A stretch of DNA of 22,108 nt from UBA5314 sp039679855 (GTDB taxonomy: Bacteria; Bacillota; Syntrophomonadia; Syntrophomonadales; Syntrophomonadaceae), in assembly GCA_039679855.1 (NCBI GenBank), contig JBDKUE010000028.1:1-22108 (forward strand), written 5' to 3'. The notes below the pieces were generated by a model that was not told the DNA's origin, made no database searches, and saw only the letters and a program-made list of their open reading frames with translations. Position numbers and translations under genes: made by a program. Positions 1 through 8,193 of this stretch are shown here, in pieces (position 1 is the stretch's first letter; each line of letters opens with the position of its first letter).

Positions 1-534
1 ACGGGAAGCCTGGCCGGTCGTCCGTCCGGCACCAGCCTGACCATACGCCAGTTGATTGAGCTGATGATCACCGAAAGCGATAATACGGCTGCCAATCTAT
101 TGATAGACAAATTGGGTTTTGACTACATTAACAACACCATTCAAACATTAGGATGCCAAGATACGGTTTTACAGAGAAAAATGATGGATAAATCAACTGG
201 CAAAGAAAACTACACTTCGGTTCAGGATCTTATCCTGCTTCTGCAGAGTATTTATAAAGGCACCTGTGTAAGCAGTTCCGCCGATCAAGAGATGATATCC
301 ATTTTGAAGAAGCAAAAACAAAGGAACTTAATTCCCCGCAGCTTGCCTTCCGGATGTGTAATTGCTAATAAAGCTGGTAATCTGCCGGGTATCGTCAATG
401 ATGCGGCTATTGTATTCACCAAACAGGGCGATTATATACTATGTATATTAAGCAAGAAGGTGGATGAAAAACAAGCCAATGAGATTATGCCCAAATTGTC
501 CAAAATTATTTATACCCAACACATAAAACAATAA
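1..534 (+). CDS. Class A beta-lactamase-like serine hydrolase, C-terminal part (5' end outside window)
   Basis: The reading frame is open from base 1 to a TAA at 532-534, so the gene starts upstream and the first in-window TTG (52) is not a real start. The visible part matches the second half of the class A beta-lactamase/transpeptidase fold (Beta-lactamase2-type family). It shows an SDN motif (codons 76-84), a Glu-Asn pair where the general-base loop lies (205-210), and KAG in place of the KTG box (370-378). The active-site Ser-x-x-Lys would lie upstream and cannot be judged. By analogy with the gene at 3407-6526, which ends in a related domain, this may be the tail of a larger zinc-ribbon/TPR membrane protein; that is inference. 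The motifs seen look intact, unlike those of the later paralogue. A substrate cannot be assigned. Confidence 0.8.
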   Translation, partial: TGSLAGRPSGTSLTIRQLIELMITESDNTAANLLIDKLGFDYINNTIQTLGCQDTVLQRKMMDKSTGKENYTSVQDLILLLQSIYKGTCVSSSADQEMISILKKQKQRNLIPRSLPSGCVIANKAGNLPGIVNDAAIVFTKQGDYILCILSKKVDEKQANEIMPKLSKIIYTQHIKQ

Positions 535-692
535 ATGCATTGCTCCAAGGAAAATCCGTGCCACATCACAACAAGGCAAAGAACGGCTGTAAATTGGCAA
601 TTTACTATATAAGACGCAGAATCAAATTAAAACACCAATACCCTAAAATATTTTGAGTTACAGACCACTAGGCATAAAGGGAGCGGATATGT
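535..692 (+). other. Intergenic region upstream of the kinase gene
   Basis: This stretch of 158 bases has no credible gene. It is AT-rich near its 3' half and ends in a purine-rich ribosome binding site (AAAGGGAGCGG, 676-686). I found no convincing pair of -35 and -10 boxes at normal spacing and no terminator hairpin with a T-run. Confidence 0.5.
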
Positions 693-2486
693 TTGAAAAA
701 ATGTCCAGTATGCAACAAAGAAAACAATGACAACAGCCAGTTTTGCGGTGGGTGCGGCGCAAACTTGAGCGGAGCCACCTTGACGGGTAGACTCGATCCG
801 CAGACCATGCTCGACGGTCGCTATGTGGTTTTAAGAACCCTTGGCCAGGGGGGCATGGGGGCTGTTTACCTGGCCACGGACACCCGGTTGAACAACAAGC
901 CTGTGGCCATCAAAGAAATGAGCAGCCGGGCGGTGGGTGGAGATCTGCAAGCGGCCATCGAGAGTTTTAAGAAGGAAGCCCAGATGCTGATTAGCCTCAG
1001 CCACTCTGCCCTGCCGGTTATCTATGACTTTTTCTCCAGAGAGGAAGACCGCTGGTATCTTGTTATGGATTATATCCAGGGGGACACCCTGAAAGCGGAG
1101 ATGCAAAAAAAAGGGCGGATACCGGAAGCGGTGGTAAGCAACTGGGCCATGCAGCTCTGCGATATTTTAGAGTATCTGCACAAAAGAAACCCGCCGGTAG
1201 TATTTCGCGACCTGAAACCCGACAACATCATGCTCACCCCGGAAGGCCAGATCAAACTTATCGACTTCGGCATAGCCCGCAATTTTCAACCGGGCAATTC
1301 GGCCGATACGGTGGCCTACGGGTCGGGCGGCTTCTCCCCCCCGGAACAGTACGGGCAAAATCAAACCGATGCCCGTTCCGATATATACGCCCTGGGAGCC
1401 ACGTTGCATTATTTATTGACCGGAATAGATCCTTCCCAAAATCCATTCCGCTTCGAGCCTCCCGGTAAATGCGCTCCAGTCTCCGCTGGTCTGGAAAAAG
1501 CAATTATGCGAGCCTTGGATCTTAGCCCTGAGAACCGTCCGCAAACCATTGGGGAATTTAAGGCCTTGATATCCGAAAACCTTTCCGGGGCCACTGCAAG
1601 TTTATCACCTGTAAATACTCCTCAACCCGAAGAGTTGACCGCTGATTTTCTGCATGAATCAAATACCGTGCCTCTGGTTGTGGATCATAGCCAGGTGTTG
1701 AACGCTCCACCGGCCAGTGCAGCTGTGAGCCCGGGCCGACCCAACGCTCCCGCCTATATGGTTGAACCCCGGGCTGCGGGCAATGCCGTTAAAAACCAGG
1801 CTAATAAAGGCTGGCTGATTGGGGGTATTGTTGCCGCCCTGATACTTGTAATCGGTGGCGGGACGTTCTGGTATTTTAATACGCGTGAGGATGCAGAAAC
1901 GCCTAGAGTTTCTTCAACAGCCAGGAATGGTGATTCGAGCAATGTTCTGGTTTTACCTGACAATACATCATCAGCCAGTCAATCCGGCAGCACGTCATCG
2001 CAGAGCCAATCTAGCGGCAGCATGCCGACCGCTGATCAAATTCAAAACAACTATGCCAGCAAGCAAAGCACTCTGGAGGAGCTCAATAAAGGCGAACAGC
2101 TGGCCGCTAAATACGACGAGATCAGGATCAATCTTATAAAAATGCTGTCCAATCTGGCCAACGGCCAGGGATCTGCTTCGGAATTTTACAATACCTGTAG
2201 TACGGCCACGGCCCAGCGGCAGGCCTTGTTAAATGAGGCCCGGTCGCTCAGCAGCCGCTCTGCCAATCCGTCCATTCACACGGAACTGCTAAATATGCTC
2301 AATTATTCATTGGAATACTGCACCCTCGCCAGACAGGGGGCCCAGTGCGTGGAGCGCGACGACAACAGCGGGCTGGATCAAAAATTGAACGAACTGCAGG
2401 CCTGTTCAGAAAGGATTCAAAGCAGCCTGGATAACTATAAGGCAAGGGTTCAACAAGAACGCAGCCATCTTAATTCGAGTAATTGA
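693..2486 (+). CDS. Zinc-ribbon eukaryotic-like Ser/Thr protein kinase with one transmembrane helix
   Basis: This 597-residue protein is predicted to phosphorylate proteins on Ser/Thr in the cytoplasm in response to something sensed outside. In order it has a zinc ribbon (Cys 4, 7, 18, 21), a Hanks-type kinase domain (about 44-297), a Pro/Ser-rich linker, a transmembrane helix (about 374-394) and an extracellular, Ser-rich then helical region to the end. The kinase motifs are complete: glycine loop GQGGMG (51-56), AIKE lysine 74, helix-C Glu 95, FRDLKPDN (171-178; Phe replaces the usual His, common in bacteria), DFG (191-193) and PPE (216-218). The start is TTG 693, placed 6 bases after AAAGGGAGCGG; the ATG at 689 is out of frame. 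The ribbon resembles that of all the A-type neighbours, which suggests a shared cytoplasmic role. There are no PASTA repeats, so it is not a PrkC/StkP type. The extracellular part matches no family I recognise. Confidence 0.93.
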   Translation: MKKCPVCNKENNDNSQFCGGCGANLSGATLTGRLDPQTMLDGRYVVLRTLGQGGMGAVYLATDTRLNNKPVAIKEMSSRAVGGDLQAAIESFKKEAQMLISLSHSALPVIYDFFSREEDRWYLVMDYIQGDTLKAEMQKKGRIPEAVVSNWAMQLCDILEYLHKRNPPVVFRDLKPDNIMLTPEGQIKLIDFGIARNFQPGNSADTVAYGSGGFSPPEQYGQNQTDARSDIYALGATLHYLLTGIDPSQNPFRFEPPGKCAPVSAGLEKAIMRALDLSPENRPQTIGEFKALISENLSGATASLSPVNTPQPEELTADFLHESNTVPLVVDHSQVLNAPPASAAVSPGRPNAPAYMVEPRAAGNAVKNQANKGWLIGGIVAALILVIGGGTFWYFNTREDAETPRVSSTARNGDSSNVLVLPDNTSSASQSGSTSSQSQSSGSMPTADQIQNNYASKQSTLEELNKGEQLAAKYDEIRINLIKMLSNLANGQGSASEFYNTCSTATAQRQALLNEARSLSSRSANPSIHTELLNMLNYSLEYCTLARQGAQCVERDDNSGLDQKLNELQACSERIQSSLDNYKARVQQERSHLNSSN

Positions 2487-2594
2487 ACATAGCCTGTTAG
2501 ATTCGGAAGCTGTAGCAGACAGGTACTGGATACGTTGAACCGTTTTTGGTTGAGGCCGCTTGTAACGGTGCGGAACTATCATACGAAGTCGGTA

Positions 2595-2617
2595 AAGCCC
2601 GGGTTAGCTCCGGGCTT
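2595..2617 (+). terminator. GC-rich stem-loop after the kinase gene
   Basis: The arms AAGCCCGG and CCGGGCTT form a perfect 8-bp stem around a 7-base loop, 109 bases after the kinase stop. There is no clear T-run (TTCCTGG follows), so it is either a weak terminator or a processing hairpin. A related stem with a proper T-run lies at 8048-8076. Confidence 0.45.
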
Positions 2618-2659
2618 CCTGGTCTGCCCCTGGTCTATGTACATCCCGGCCAAACCCAA

Positions 2660-3214
2660 CTGCAAGGTTGGCTTTTTTGGGGACTGGATTTATTACACTA
2701 ACGGCGATGGTGTATAAGATGAAAACTGACGGAAGTCAGCGAACTAAAATAAATGATGATTGGTCGGGTTTTGTCACCGTGGTTGGAGATTGGGTTTATT
2801 ATGCCAATTGGGATGAAGATTTTGCTCTTTATAAGATCAAAACGGACGGCAGCCAGAGGACCAAATTGTGCAATGATTCTGCACAGGGCTTTTGTATAGA
2901 AGGGGACTGGATTTATTTTGAGAACCAGACCAGTTTATACAAAATCAAAACTGATGGGAGTCAACAGACGAGAGAGCAGTGAAGGAACACAGTCTTCCAA
3001 TATCAGGGGAGAATGGCTTTACTACCGGAGCCTGAGTGAAAGTGATCATCATAAAATGTATAAAATAAGACTTGATGGAACCCAGAGGACTAAAGTGCTT
3101 GATGAACAGGTATCTGAAATATATGCAGTTAATGATTGGATTTATTATTCCAGTGCCGAAACCTGCGAGCTATATATGAAACCGGATGGAAGCTCCAGGG
3201 AATTGGTTCAGTAA
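2660..3214 (+). pseudogene. Decayed DUF5050-type propeller gene (B1)
   Basis: The stretch encodes about four blades of the repeat GDWIYY...LYKIKTDGSQRTKL, the signature of the secreted propeller proteins found elsewhere in this window (6585, 9079, 17515). The blades are split over three frames: frame of base 2535 up to about 2710, frame of 2668 up to a stop at 2980-2982, and the third frame up to the stop at 3212-3214. One shift lies near 2705-2712 (WIYYTNGDGV ends at TAA where YKMKTDG should follow) and one near 2965-2980. No signal peptide, Ig or stalk domain is found upstream, so the 5' part has been lost as well. It sits where the B partner of the kinase gene would be expected. Sequencing errors could mimic the shifts but not the missing 5' half. 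Confidence 0.75.
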
Positions 3215-3406
3215 AATAGAAATACTTTATGGATAATGAATTGCAGTCGTTTAGACTGTCCATAATTCCCGGAGCAACTATGGGTTATGTCGGTGCGTTC
3301 ATCATGACGCTGCCAGGAGAATGTGTATATTAGGGAAAATGACCATTATATGTTGATGGTGATGTAAAATGAGGGAACATGGGAAGAGGGATTGGGGAGC
3401 GGATTT
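3215..3406 (+). other. Intergenic region before A2
   Basis: These 192 bases hold no gene. A small hairpin (CAGTC, loop GTTTA, GACTG; 3244-3258) lies 30 bases after the decayed propeller gene and lacks a T-run. The 3' end carries the ribosome binding site GGGGAG (3394-3399). Confidence 0.4.
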
Positions 3407-6400
3407 ATGAAATATTGCGGCAAGTGCGGGAAGCCATTAGAAGATGATGACCGGTTCTGCGGGGGGTGTGGAGCCAGTATTCCGAATTTAACCGAACAGG
3501 CGGCAGCGAACGAAGGACAGGAATCCGCCCTGACATTGAACATGGGTACTGATAACAACTACCTTGTCAACAGCCAGGAGCCGCCAATCACCAGCGAATC
3601 GGAGCATACATACTCACCTGCCAATTTTGATGATCGCGATAATGATATATTACCAGATGCTTTGACTCCCTCGGATACTCAACTTCCCAAAAAGACAAAG
3701 TTGCTCAGTGCATTGCAGACAAAAATCTTAATCGGTTCTTTGCTGGCGATAGTGCTGGTGGCGGGCGGCGTCTGGGGCTGGCAGAACTACGGAACTGAAG
3801 CCCGGACGCAAAAAAAGCTGGACCTGGCGGTTAAATATTTAAGCGAGAATGATTATGAAAAAGCGATTCTGGCTTTCAACGATGCGATTGCCATTGAGCC
3901 CAAGGAAGTAAAAGCCTATCAGGGCCTGGCCAGAACATATACCATACAGGGAAAATACGATGATGCTCAATCAACCTATGATAGAGGCCTGGCGGCGGTA
4001 GCGGCGGATAAGCAACAAACCCTGCGAATCGGCCTGGCCGGCATGTTCATCGATCAGGGGCAATTAGACAAGGCGGAGCAGGCGTTTCAGGAGATCATAA
4101 ACAGCAGTAATACATGCATTGAAGCATATTGGGGACTGGCCATGGTTTATCAGCAAAGAGGCGACATTTTGAAAGCTGAGGCCGCCTTGCGCAAGGCCAT
4201 CGAGAACAATCCACGGGAATACAGAGCCTGCAATATGCTGGCTTTATTCCTAAAGCAGAACAACAGAGCGGATGAAGCTTTAAACAACATCGTGCAGTCG
4301 CTTGCTTTGGAAATGAACCAGCAGGAAGCCTACCTGGTTCTGAATGAGATGTACAAAGACCGCTGGCCCAGCCTGAGGGGCAAATGTTCGGGTATAAACA
4401 ACCAGCCGGTGGCAGCTATGCTGGAATTCTACAGCTATTACGCCGCCAAAGACTTCCAGAAAGCCGCAGGCATCTACAACAGCAAAATAGTTCAGCAAAC
4501 CGGCAATTATAAAGCCAAAATACTTGCCGCCATAGCCATGTGCAAATCAGGCGACGAAGCATCAGCCAGGAAGATAATAAATCAAATCAACAAAGAAAAG
4601 CTGAATAATTGGCTGTTAAGCGACCTGGCCAGATACTATATGGAAGCCGGTGATAAAGCCAAAGCAAGGCAATATGCCCTGAACGCCTTAAAAGCCGATT
4701 GCACCAATTTAGAGGCCATCGTTTTGCTGCAGGCCATGAACACGGATACTGCGGAAGTGAAGGCATATACAGCAGGAGCCCTGGTATTCAACTGGAAGCC
4801 GGTGGGCTTATTAGTGTCGGAGATGCAGGCCATGGCCTTGCCGCTTTTCGGAGATCTGCGCAATATTGACGAAATTATCAATAAAATTGCCAGGTCGGCC
4901 AATGTAAAAGTTAAAATCAATCAGATAGATAACCAGCAGTTTCCCTTGATGAAGCTGTACGTTTCCGTTCTGGATTACAACAATGAATCTATTGACAACA
5001 TACCCCTGGATTACTTTATAATCCGGGAAAAATTGCTGGGAACCGAAAAATTTATATCCCAGAAAGCAAAAACGGTGGATAAGGTAGAACAAAGTTCAGC
5101 CCTGTCTATTGATCTGGTCTTGGACACCAGTGCCAGCATGAGCGAGCGCTCCAAGCTGGAAAATGCCAAACAGGCGGCCAGGAACTTCATTACTATTGTA
5201 AACGGCGCCGATGAACTGGGAATTCTCGAATTCAACAGCTATGTCAGAACCAAGTCCGATTTTACCAATAATACCAGCGGTCTTCTCAGTGCCATATCTC
5301 AGCTCTATACCAGTGGGCAAACCGCCTTGTATGATGCAATGTATACGTCACTGGTGCGGACCAGTCAAAAACAAGGCGCCAAATGCGTAATCGTATTTAC
5401 CGATGGGCAGAGCAACAAGGGAACCAAGACCAAGCAAGACGTCATCGATCTGGCCAAAAAGACCGGGATACCGATCTACACTATTGGAATTGGCAGCGAT
5501 GTACATACCAGTATCCTAAACGACATTGCCGTGCAAACCGGGGGCTACTATGTCAGCACTCCTACGGCGGCCGATCTGGAGAGTATTTATAAAAGCATCT
5601 TCAAGGAGCAAAAAAAGCAATATCTGCTTACGTATGAAACCAGCAATACCGCGTCCGGCAGTCTTTGGAGAAATATTCAATTAGCCGTGTACAGCAGCGA
5701 CTATGCAGGAATGTCGAACAAAGACTATACTTCTGAGGTCGTTAAACCCCGGTTAGCCGTTCTTGACACCGCGCAAATTGAACAAATCATAAAGAGCAAT
5801 GTCGCCAGCGGCGATTACAGCATAGTGATCAAAGACCTGTCCAATGGTGAACAGTACAAGGCCGGACAATATAATAAGCAAATGCCCGCCTCGGCATTGA
5901 TCAATATTCCAATTACCCTGGCTATAGCAGATATGATAAAGGATGGAAGCATAACACTTAATACGCAAATACCGTTTCATTATACCGTCGGAGGAAGAGT
6001 AAAAATCACCGCAGAAGACGAAGGGCGGCTTTATACCATCGGTGAACTTCTTAAAACCATGCTCAACTACAGCGACAATAACTGCACCAATACGCTACTC
6101 AACTATATCGGGATAGACAAAGTAAACAGTATAGCGAATAAATACGGCTGCGGCGAAACCTCCATAAAGCATGCTCTGCAAGAAGAAGAAACCAGCGTGG
6201 AAAATCTGACCACCTGTGAAAATGTTGAGGCCATGCTGGAACTGCTTTACTCGGATGCGCTGCCCATCGGCAGCGCCTACATGAACGACAATTTCAAAAT
6301 CATAGATGAGACCAAAAAGGTCGGCATATTGAAGTACTTGCCGGATGGCATTTTTGCCCTGCACCACAACGCCATGACTTCGACTAAATATAATGAAACC

Positions 6401-6526
6401 GCTTATATTGGAAGCGGCAGCAAGAAATATATCATGACGATACTGAGCTGCAACGGAAAACAAACGGAACTCGAGGAAGCTTCCGCACAGATTTCAAAGT
6501 ATGTTTATGAGCAGATGTTGAAATGA
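3407..6526 (+). CDS. A2: zinc ribbon - TM - TPR - VWA - degenerate beta-lactamase-like membrane protein
   Basis: This protein of 1039 residues is the largest member of the A family. It has a zinc ribbon (Cys 4, 7, 18, 21), a long polar linker, a transmembrane helix (about 105-125), TPR repeats (about 128-450), a VWA domain (about 568-730) and a C-terminal class A beta-lactamase-like domain (about 785-1039). By topology everything after the helix should be outside the cell. The VWA metal site (MIDAS) is complete: DTSAS (D573, S575, S577), T639 and D666. The beta-lactamase-like domain keeps SDN (889-891) but has PASALINIP where Ser-x-x-Lys is expected, so the Lys is absent. It has HNA (987-989) in place of KTG, so it is probably a binding domain and not an enzyme. 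ATG 3407 follows GGGGAG by 7 bases and puts the ribbon at the N-terminus as in the paralogues; TTG 3392 is less likely. Ligand unknown. Confidence 0.9.
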   Translation: MKYCGKCGKPLEDDDRFCGGCGASIPNLTEQAAANEGQESALTLNMGTDNNYLVNSQEPPITSESEHTYSPANFDDRDNDILPDALTPSDTQLPKKTKLLSALQTKILIGSLLAIVLVAGGVWGWQNYGTEARTQKKLDLAVKYLSENDYEKAILAFNDAIAIEPKEVKAYQGLARTYTIQGKYDDAQSTYDRGLAAVAADKQQTLRIGLAGMFIDQGQLDKAEQAFQEIINSSNTCIEAYWGLAMVYQQRGDILKAEAALRKAIENNPREYRACNMLALFLKQNNRADEALNNIVQSLALEMNQQEAYLVLNEMYKDRWPSLRGKCSGINNQPVAAMLEFYSYYAAKDFQKAAGIYNSKIVQQTGNYKAKILAAIAMCKSGDEASARKIINQINKEKLNNWLLSDLARYYMEAGDKAKARQYALNALKADCTNLEAIVLLQAMNTDTAEVKAYTAGALVFNWKPVGLLVSEMQAMALPLFGDLRNIDEIINKIARSANVKVKINQIDNQQFPLMKLYVSVLDYNNESIDNIPLDYFIIREKLLGTEKFISQKAKTVDKVEQSSALSIDLVLDTSASMSERSKLENAKQAARNFITIVNGADELGILEFNSYVRTKSDFTNNTSGLLSAISQLYTSGQTALYDAMYTSLVRTSQKQGAKCVIVFTDGQSNKGTKTKQDVIDLAKKTGIPIYTIGIGSDVHTSILNDIAVQTGGYYVSTPTAADLESIYKSIFKEQKKQYLLTYETSNTASGSLWRNIQLAVYSSDYAGMSNKDYTSEVVKPRLAVLDTAQIEQIIKSNVASGDYSIVIKDLSNGEQYKAGQYNKQMPASALINIPITLAIADMIKDGSITLNTQIPFHYTVGGRVKITAEDEGRLYTIGELLKTMLNYSDNNCTNTLLNYIGIDKVNSIANKYGCGETSIKHALQEEETSVENLTTCENVEAMLELLYSDALPIGSAYMNDNFKIIDETKKVGILKYLPDGIFALHHNAMTSTKYNETAYIGSGSKKYIMTILSCNGKQTELEEASAQISKYVYEQMLK

Positions 6527-6584
6527 GTACTGTAAACTCCGTAGTTAAAAACGACACAAATTATGAAGGGGGAGCGGAGAGTTT

Positions 6585-7907
6585 ATGAATTGGCACATTT
6601 GGAGGTTGTCGGGTATGAAAAGAGTAATATGGGGACTCCTGCTAATTCTAGGGATATGTATGGTTCCCTTGCCGGCCCGAACTGATAATACCCCCGGGGT
6701 AATACTCGATGGGCAGGAATTATACTTTGATGTTGAGCCTGTTATAGTTGATGGGAGGGTAATGGTACCCTTATCTAAAATTATGGAATACTTGGGATTG
6801 GGGATCGGATGGAATGGTGAAACCCGATCAATATCTTTTTATTACAACAACGTATGTACAGTTGATAATCCTGAAGCATGGGTTAACGGGAATAAAATGA
6901 TTCTTGACGTGCCGCCCATGATTATGAATGGCAGAATATTAGTACCATTAAGATTCATAGCTCAAGCTTTACATTGTTCTATAAATTATGACTCTGATTC
7001 AAATACCGTGTATATGCAGACTCTTGGCTCGGCCAATAACGATAAACTGGATAGTAGTGTATGGATTTACTATGTGGATAACAAGACTATTTGTAAACAA
7101 AGACCCGACGGCTCCCAAAAATCCACAATATATGAGGCTGCTGAACAGGTGGGTTGTATGGACATTTATGAAGATTACCTGTACTTCTGTAGTTACGAAG
7201 GGAATTGGAAAGTTTACAAAATCGCTCTAACCGGCGGTATTCCTGAATATATAGCAGATGCACCTGAATCTATTCAGTCCTATGGTATGGGTGTTATTTC
7301 TTACAGCACACCCTTTAGGGTTTGTGACGGTAACATATTTTATTCTTTCAACCAAGAACTTATCAAATGTGATTTAGCGAATGGGGATATTTCCACCCTT
7401 GCAGAATTTGGTGAGCATATTCAAATCTCCAATGGATGGATTTATTATATCGATATACAAGGGGAAATTTACAGGATGAAATATGATGGCTCAAATGTCA
7501 CCAAAGTCGGAGGAAAGTCTGCTTCCAAAATCCTGGTTGATGGCAACTATATTTATTACCGGGACTATGACGGGTTCCTGTTCAGAACCAGTTTGGATGG
7601 ACAACAAACCGTGTTGACAAGTGGTTCATCGGTTGAGGACTTTAAAATAAGCGATCAATACCTTATCTATTGGAATAAGTCTTCAGATACGTCAGAAATC
7701 TGGAGAATCGATAAGGAGCATTTGGACCGCAAAGATAAGGTATTATCCAATTCTGTAGCTTCTAATATTGCTTTTTGTACAGTAAAAAACGGTTGGATAT
7801 ACTATCTGGATTTAATGAGTAATTTATCACTGTACGCCGTTAAAGAGGATGGCACTGGGAAGACCAAAATCACGAATCACGAGGTTTACGATGTGATTGT
7901 TCATTGA
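6585..7907 (+). CDS. B2: secreted stalk (Cu amine oxidase N-like) plus DUF5050-type propeller protein
   Basis: The product (440 residues) begins with a signal sequence (hydrophobic run about 12-30). A copper-amine-oxidase-N-like stalk domain follows (about 38-147), with its typical halves DVEPVIVDGRVMVPL and DVPPMIMNGRILVPLRF. The rest (about 158-440) is made of WIYY/YIYY...LDG repeats expected to fold as a beta-propeller. The stalk family name does not imply oxidase activity: no catalytic amine oxidase domain is present. It follows A2 by 58 bases and is probably co-transcribed with it. GGGGGAG (6568-6574) supports ATG 6585; a second in-frame ATG at 6615, preceded by GGAGG (6601-6605), would give a more compact signal peptide and is a real alternative. 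Unlike B3', B4 and B5 it has no Ig domain and its stalk sequence is divergent. Role: extracellular binding or scaffold, inferred. Confidence 0.88.
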   Translation: MNWHIWRLSGMKRVIWGLLLILGICMVPLPARTDNTPGVILDGQELYFDVEPVIVDGRVMVPLSKIMEYLGLGIGWNGETRSISFYYNNVCTVDNPEAWVNGNKMILDVPPMIMNGRILVPLRFIAQALHCSINYDSDSNTVYMQTLGSANNDKLDSSVWIYYVDNKTICKQRPDGSQKSTIYEAAEQVGCMDIYEDYLYFCSYEGNWKVYKIALTGGIPEYIADAPESIQSYGMGVISYSTPFRVCDGNIFYSFNQELIKCDLANGDISTLAEFGEHIQISNGWIYYIDIQGEIYRMKYDGSNVTKVGGKSASKILVDGNYIYYRDYDGFLFRTSLDGQQTVLTSGSSVEDFKISDQYLIYWNKSSDTSEIWRIDKEHLDRKDKVLSNSVASNIAFCTVKNGWIYYLDLMSNLSLYAVKEDGTGKTKITNHEVYDVIVH

Positions 7908-7987
7908 AGAGTTTCTCAACATCAGAACAACATTGTCTTCACATAACAGGTATTCCGATTAGGATTTAGGTTGGAGGGGGCCAAACA

Positions 7988-8035
7988 GTGGATGTTCCAG
8001 GAAGGTTTTCCGAAATATCTGGGATAAAAATTTAA
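7988..8035 (+). other. Possible 15-codon mini-ORF or relic start
   Basis: A GTG at 7988 follows the strong Shine-Dalgarno run GGAGGGGG (7973-7980) by 7 bases and opens a 15-codon frame ending at TAA 8033-8035, just before a terminator. It may be the relic of a lost B gene start, or a small peptide. The coding length is too short to decide. Confidence 0.2.
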
Positions 8036-8047
8036 AACATTTATATT

Positions 8048-8076
8048 AGCACCGGGTTTATAGCCCGGCTTTTTCT
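8048..8076 (+). terminator. Rho-independent terminator after B2
   Basis: CCGGG (8052-8056), a 7-base loop and CCCGG (8064-8068), with further pairing of AG to CT across a 2-base bulge, are followed by CTTTTTCTTT. It lies about 140 bases after the B2 stop and separates the A2-B2 unit from A3. Confidence 0.75.
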
Positions 8077-8193
8077 TTCCCAATCTATCATGGGATTATC
8101 AGGGAAATATCATTTATTTTGGGCGAATGATAATATATCCTGTTAATAGTGCGGAAGCATAATATTTGGATATTAGCTCGGGGGGGCGGATTT

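Noticed and set aside
594..614. TTGGCA and TATAAG as a promoter for the kinase gene
   Set aside because: The boxes are only about 9 bases apart, far from the usual 16-18.
831..1594. Several minus-strand ORFs of 60-90 codons opposite the kinase gene
   Set aside because: They lie antisense to a well-supported kinase domain, have no ribosome binding sites or recognisable motifs, and are explained by its codon usage.
2535..2717. Separate 60-codon gene before the propeller relic
   Set aside because: Its first 40 codons have no recognisable feature and span a terminator-like hairpin; only the end is propeller sequence, so it is part of the relic.
6585..7907. Copper amine oxidase activity for the stalk-domain proteins
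   Set aside because: Only the N-terminal-like domain is present; the catalytic domain with the topaquinone tyrosine and copper histidines is absent in all B genes.
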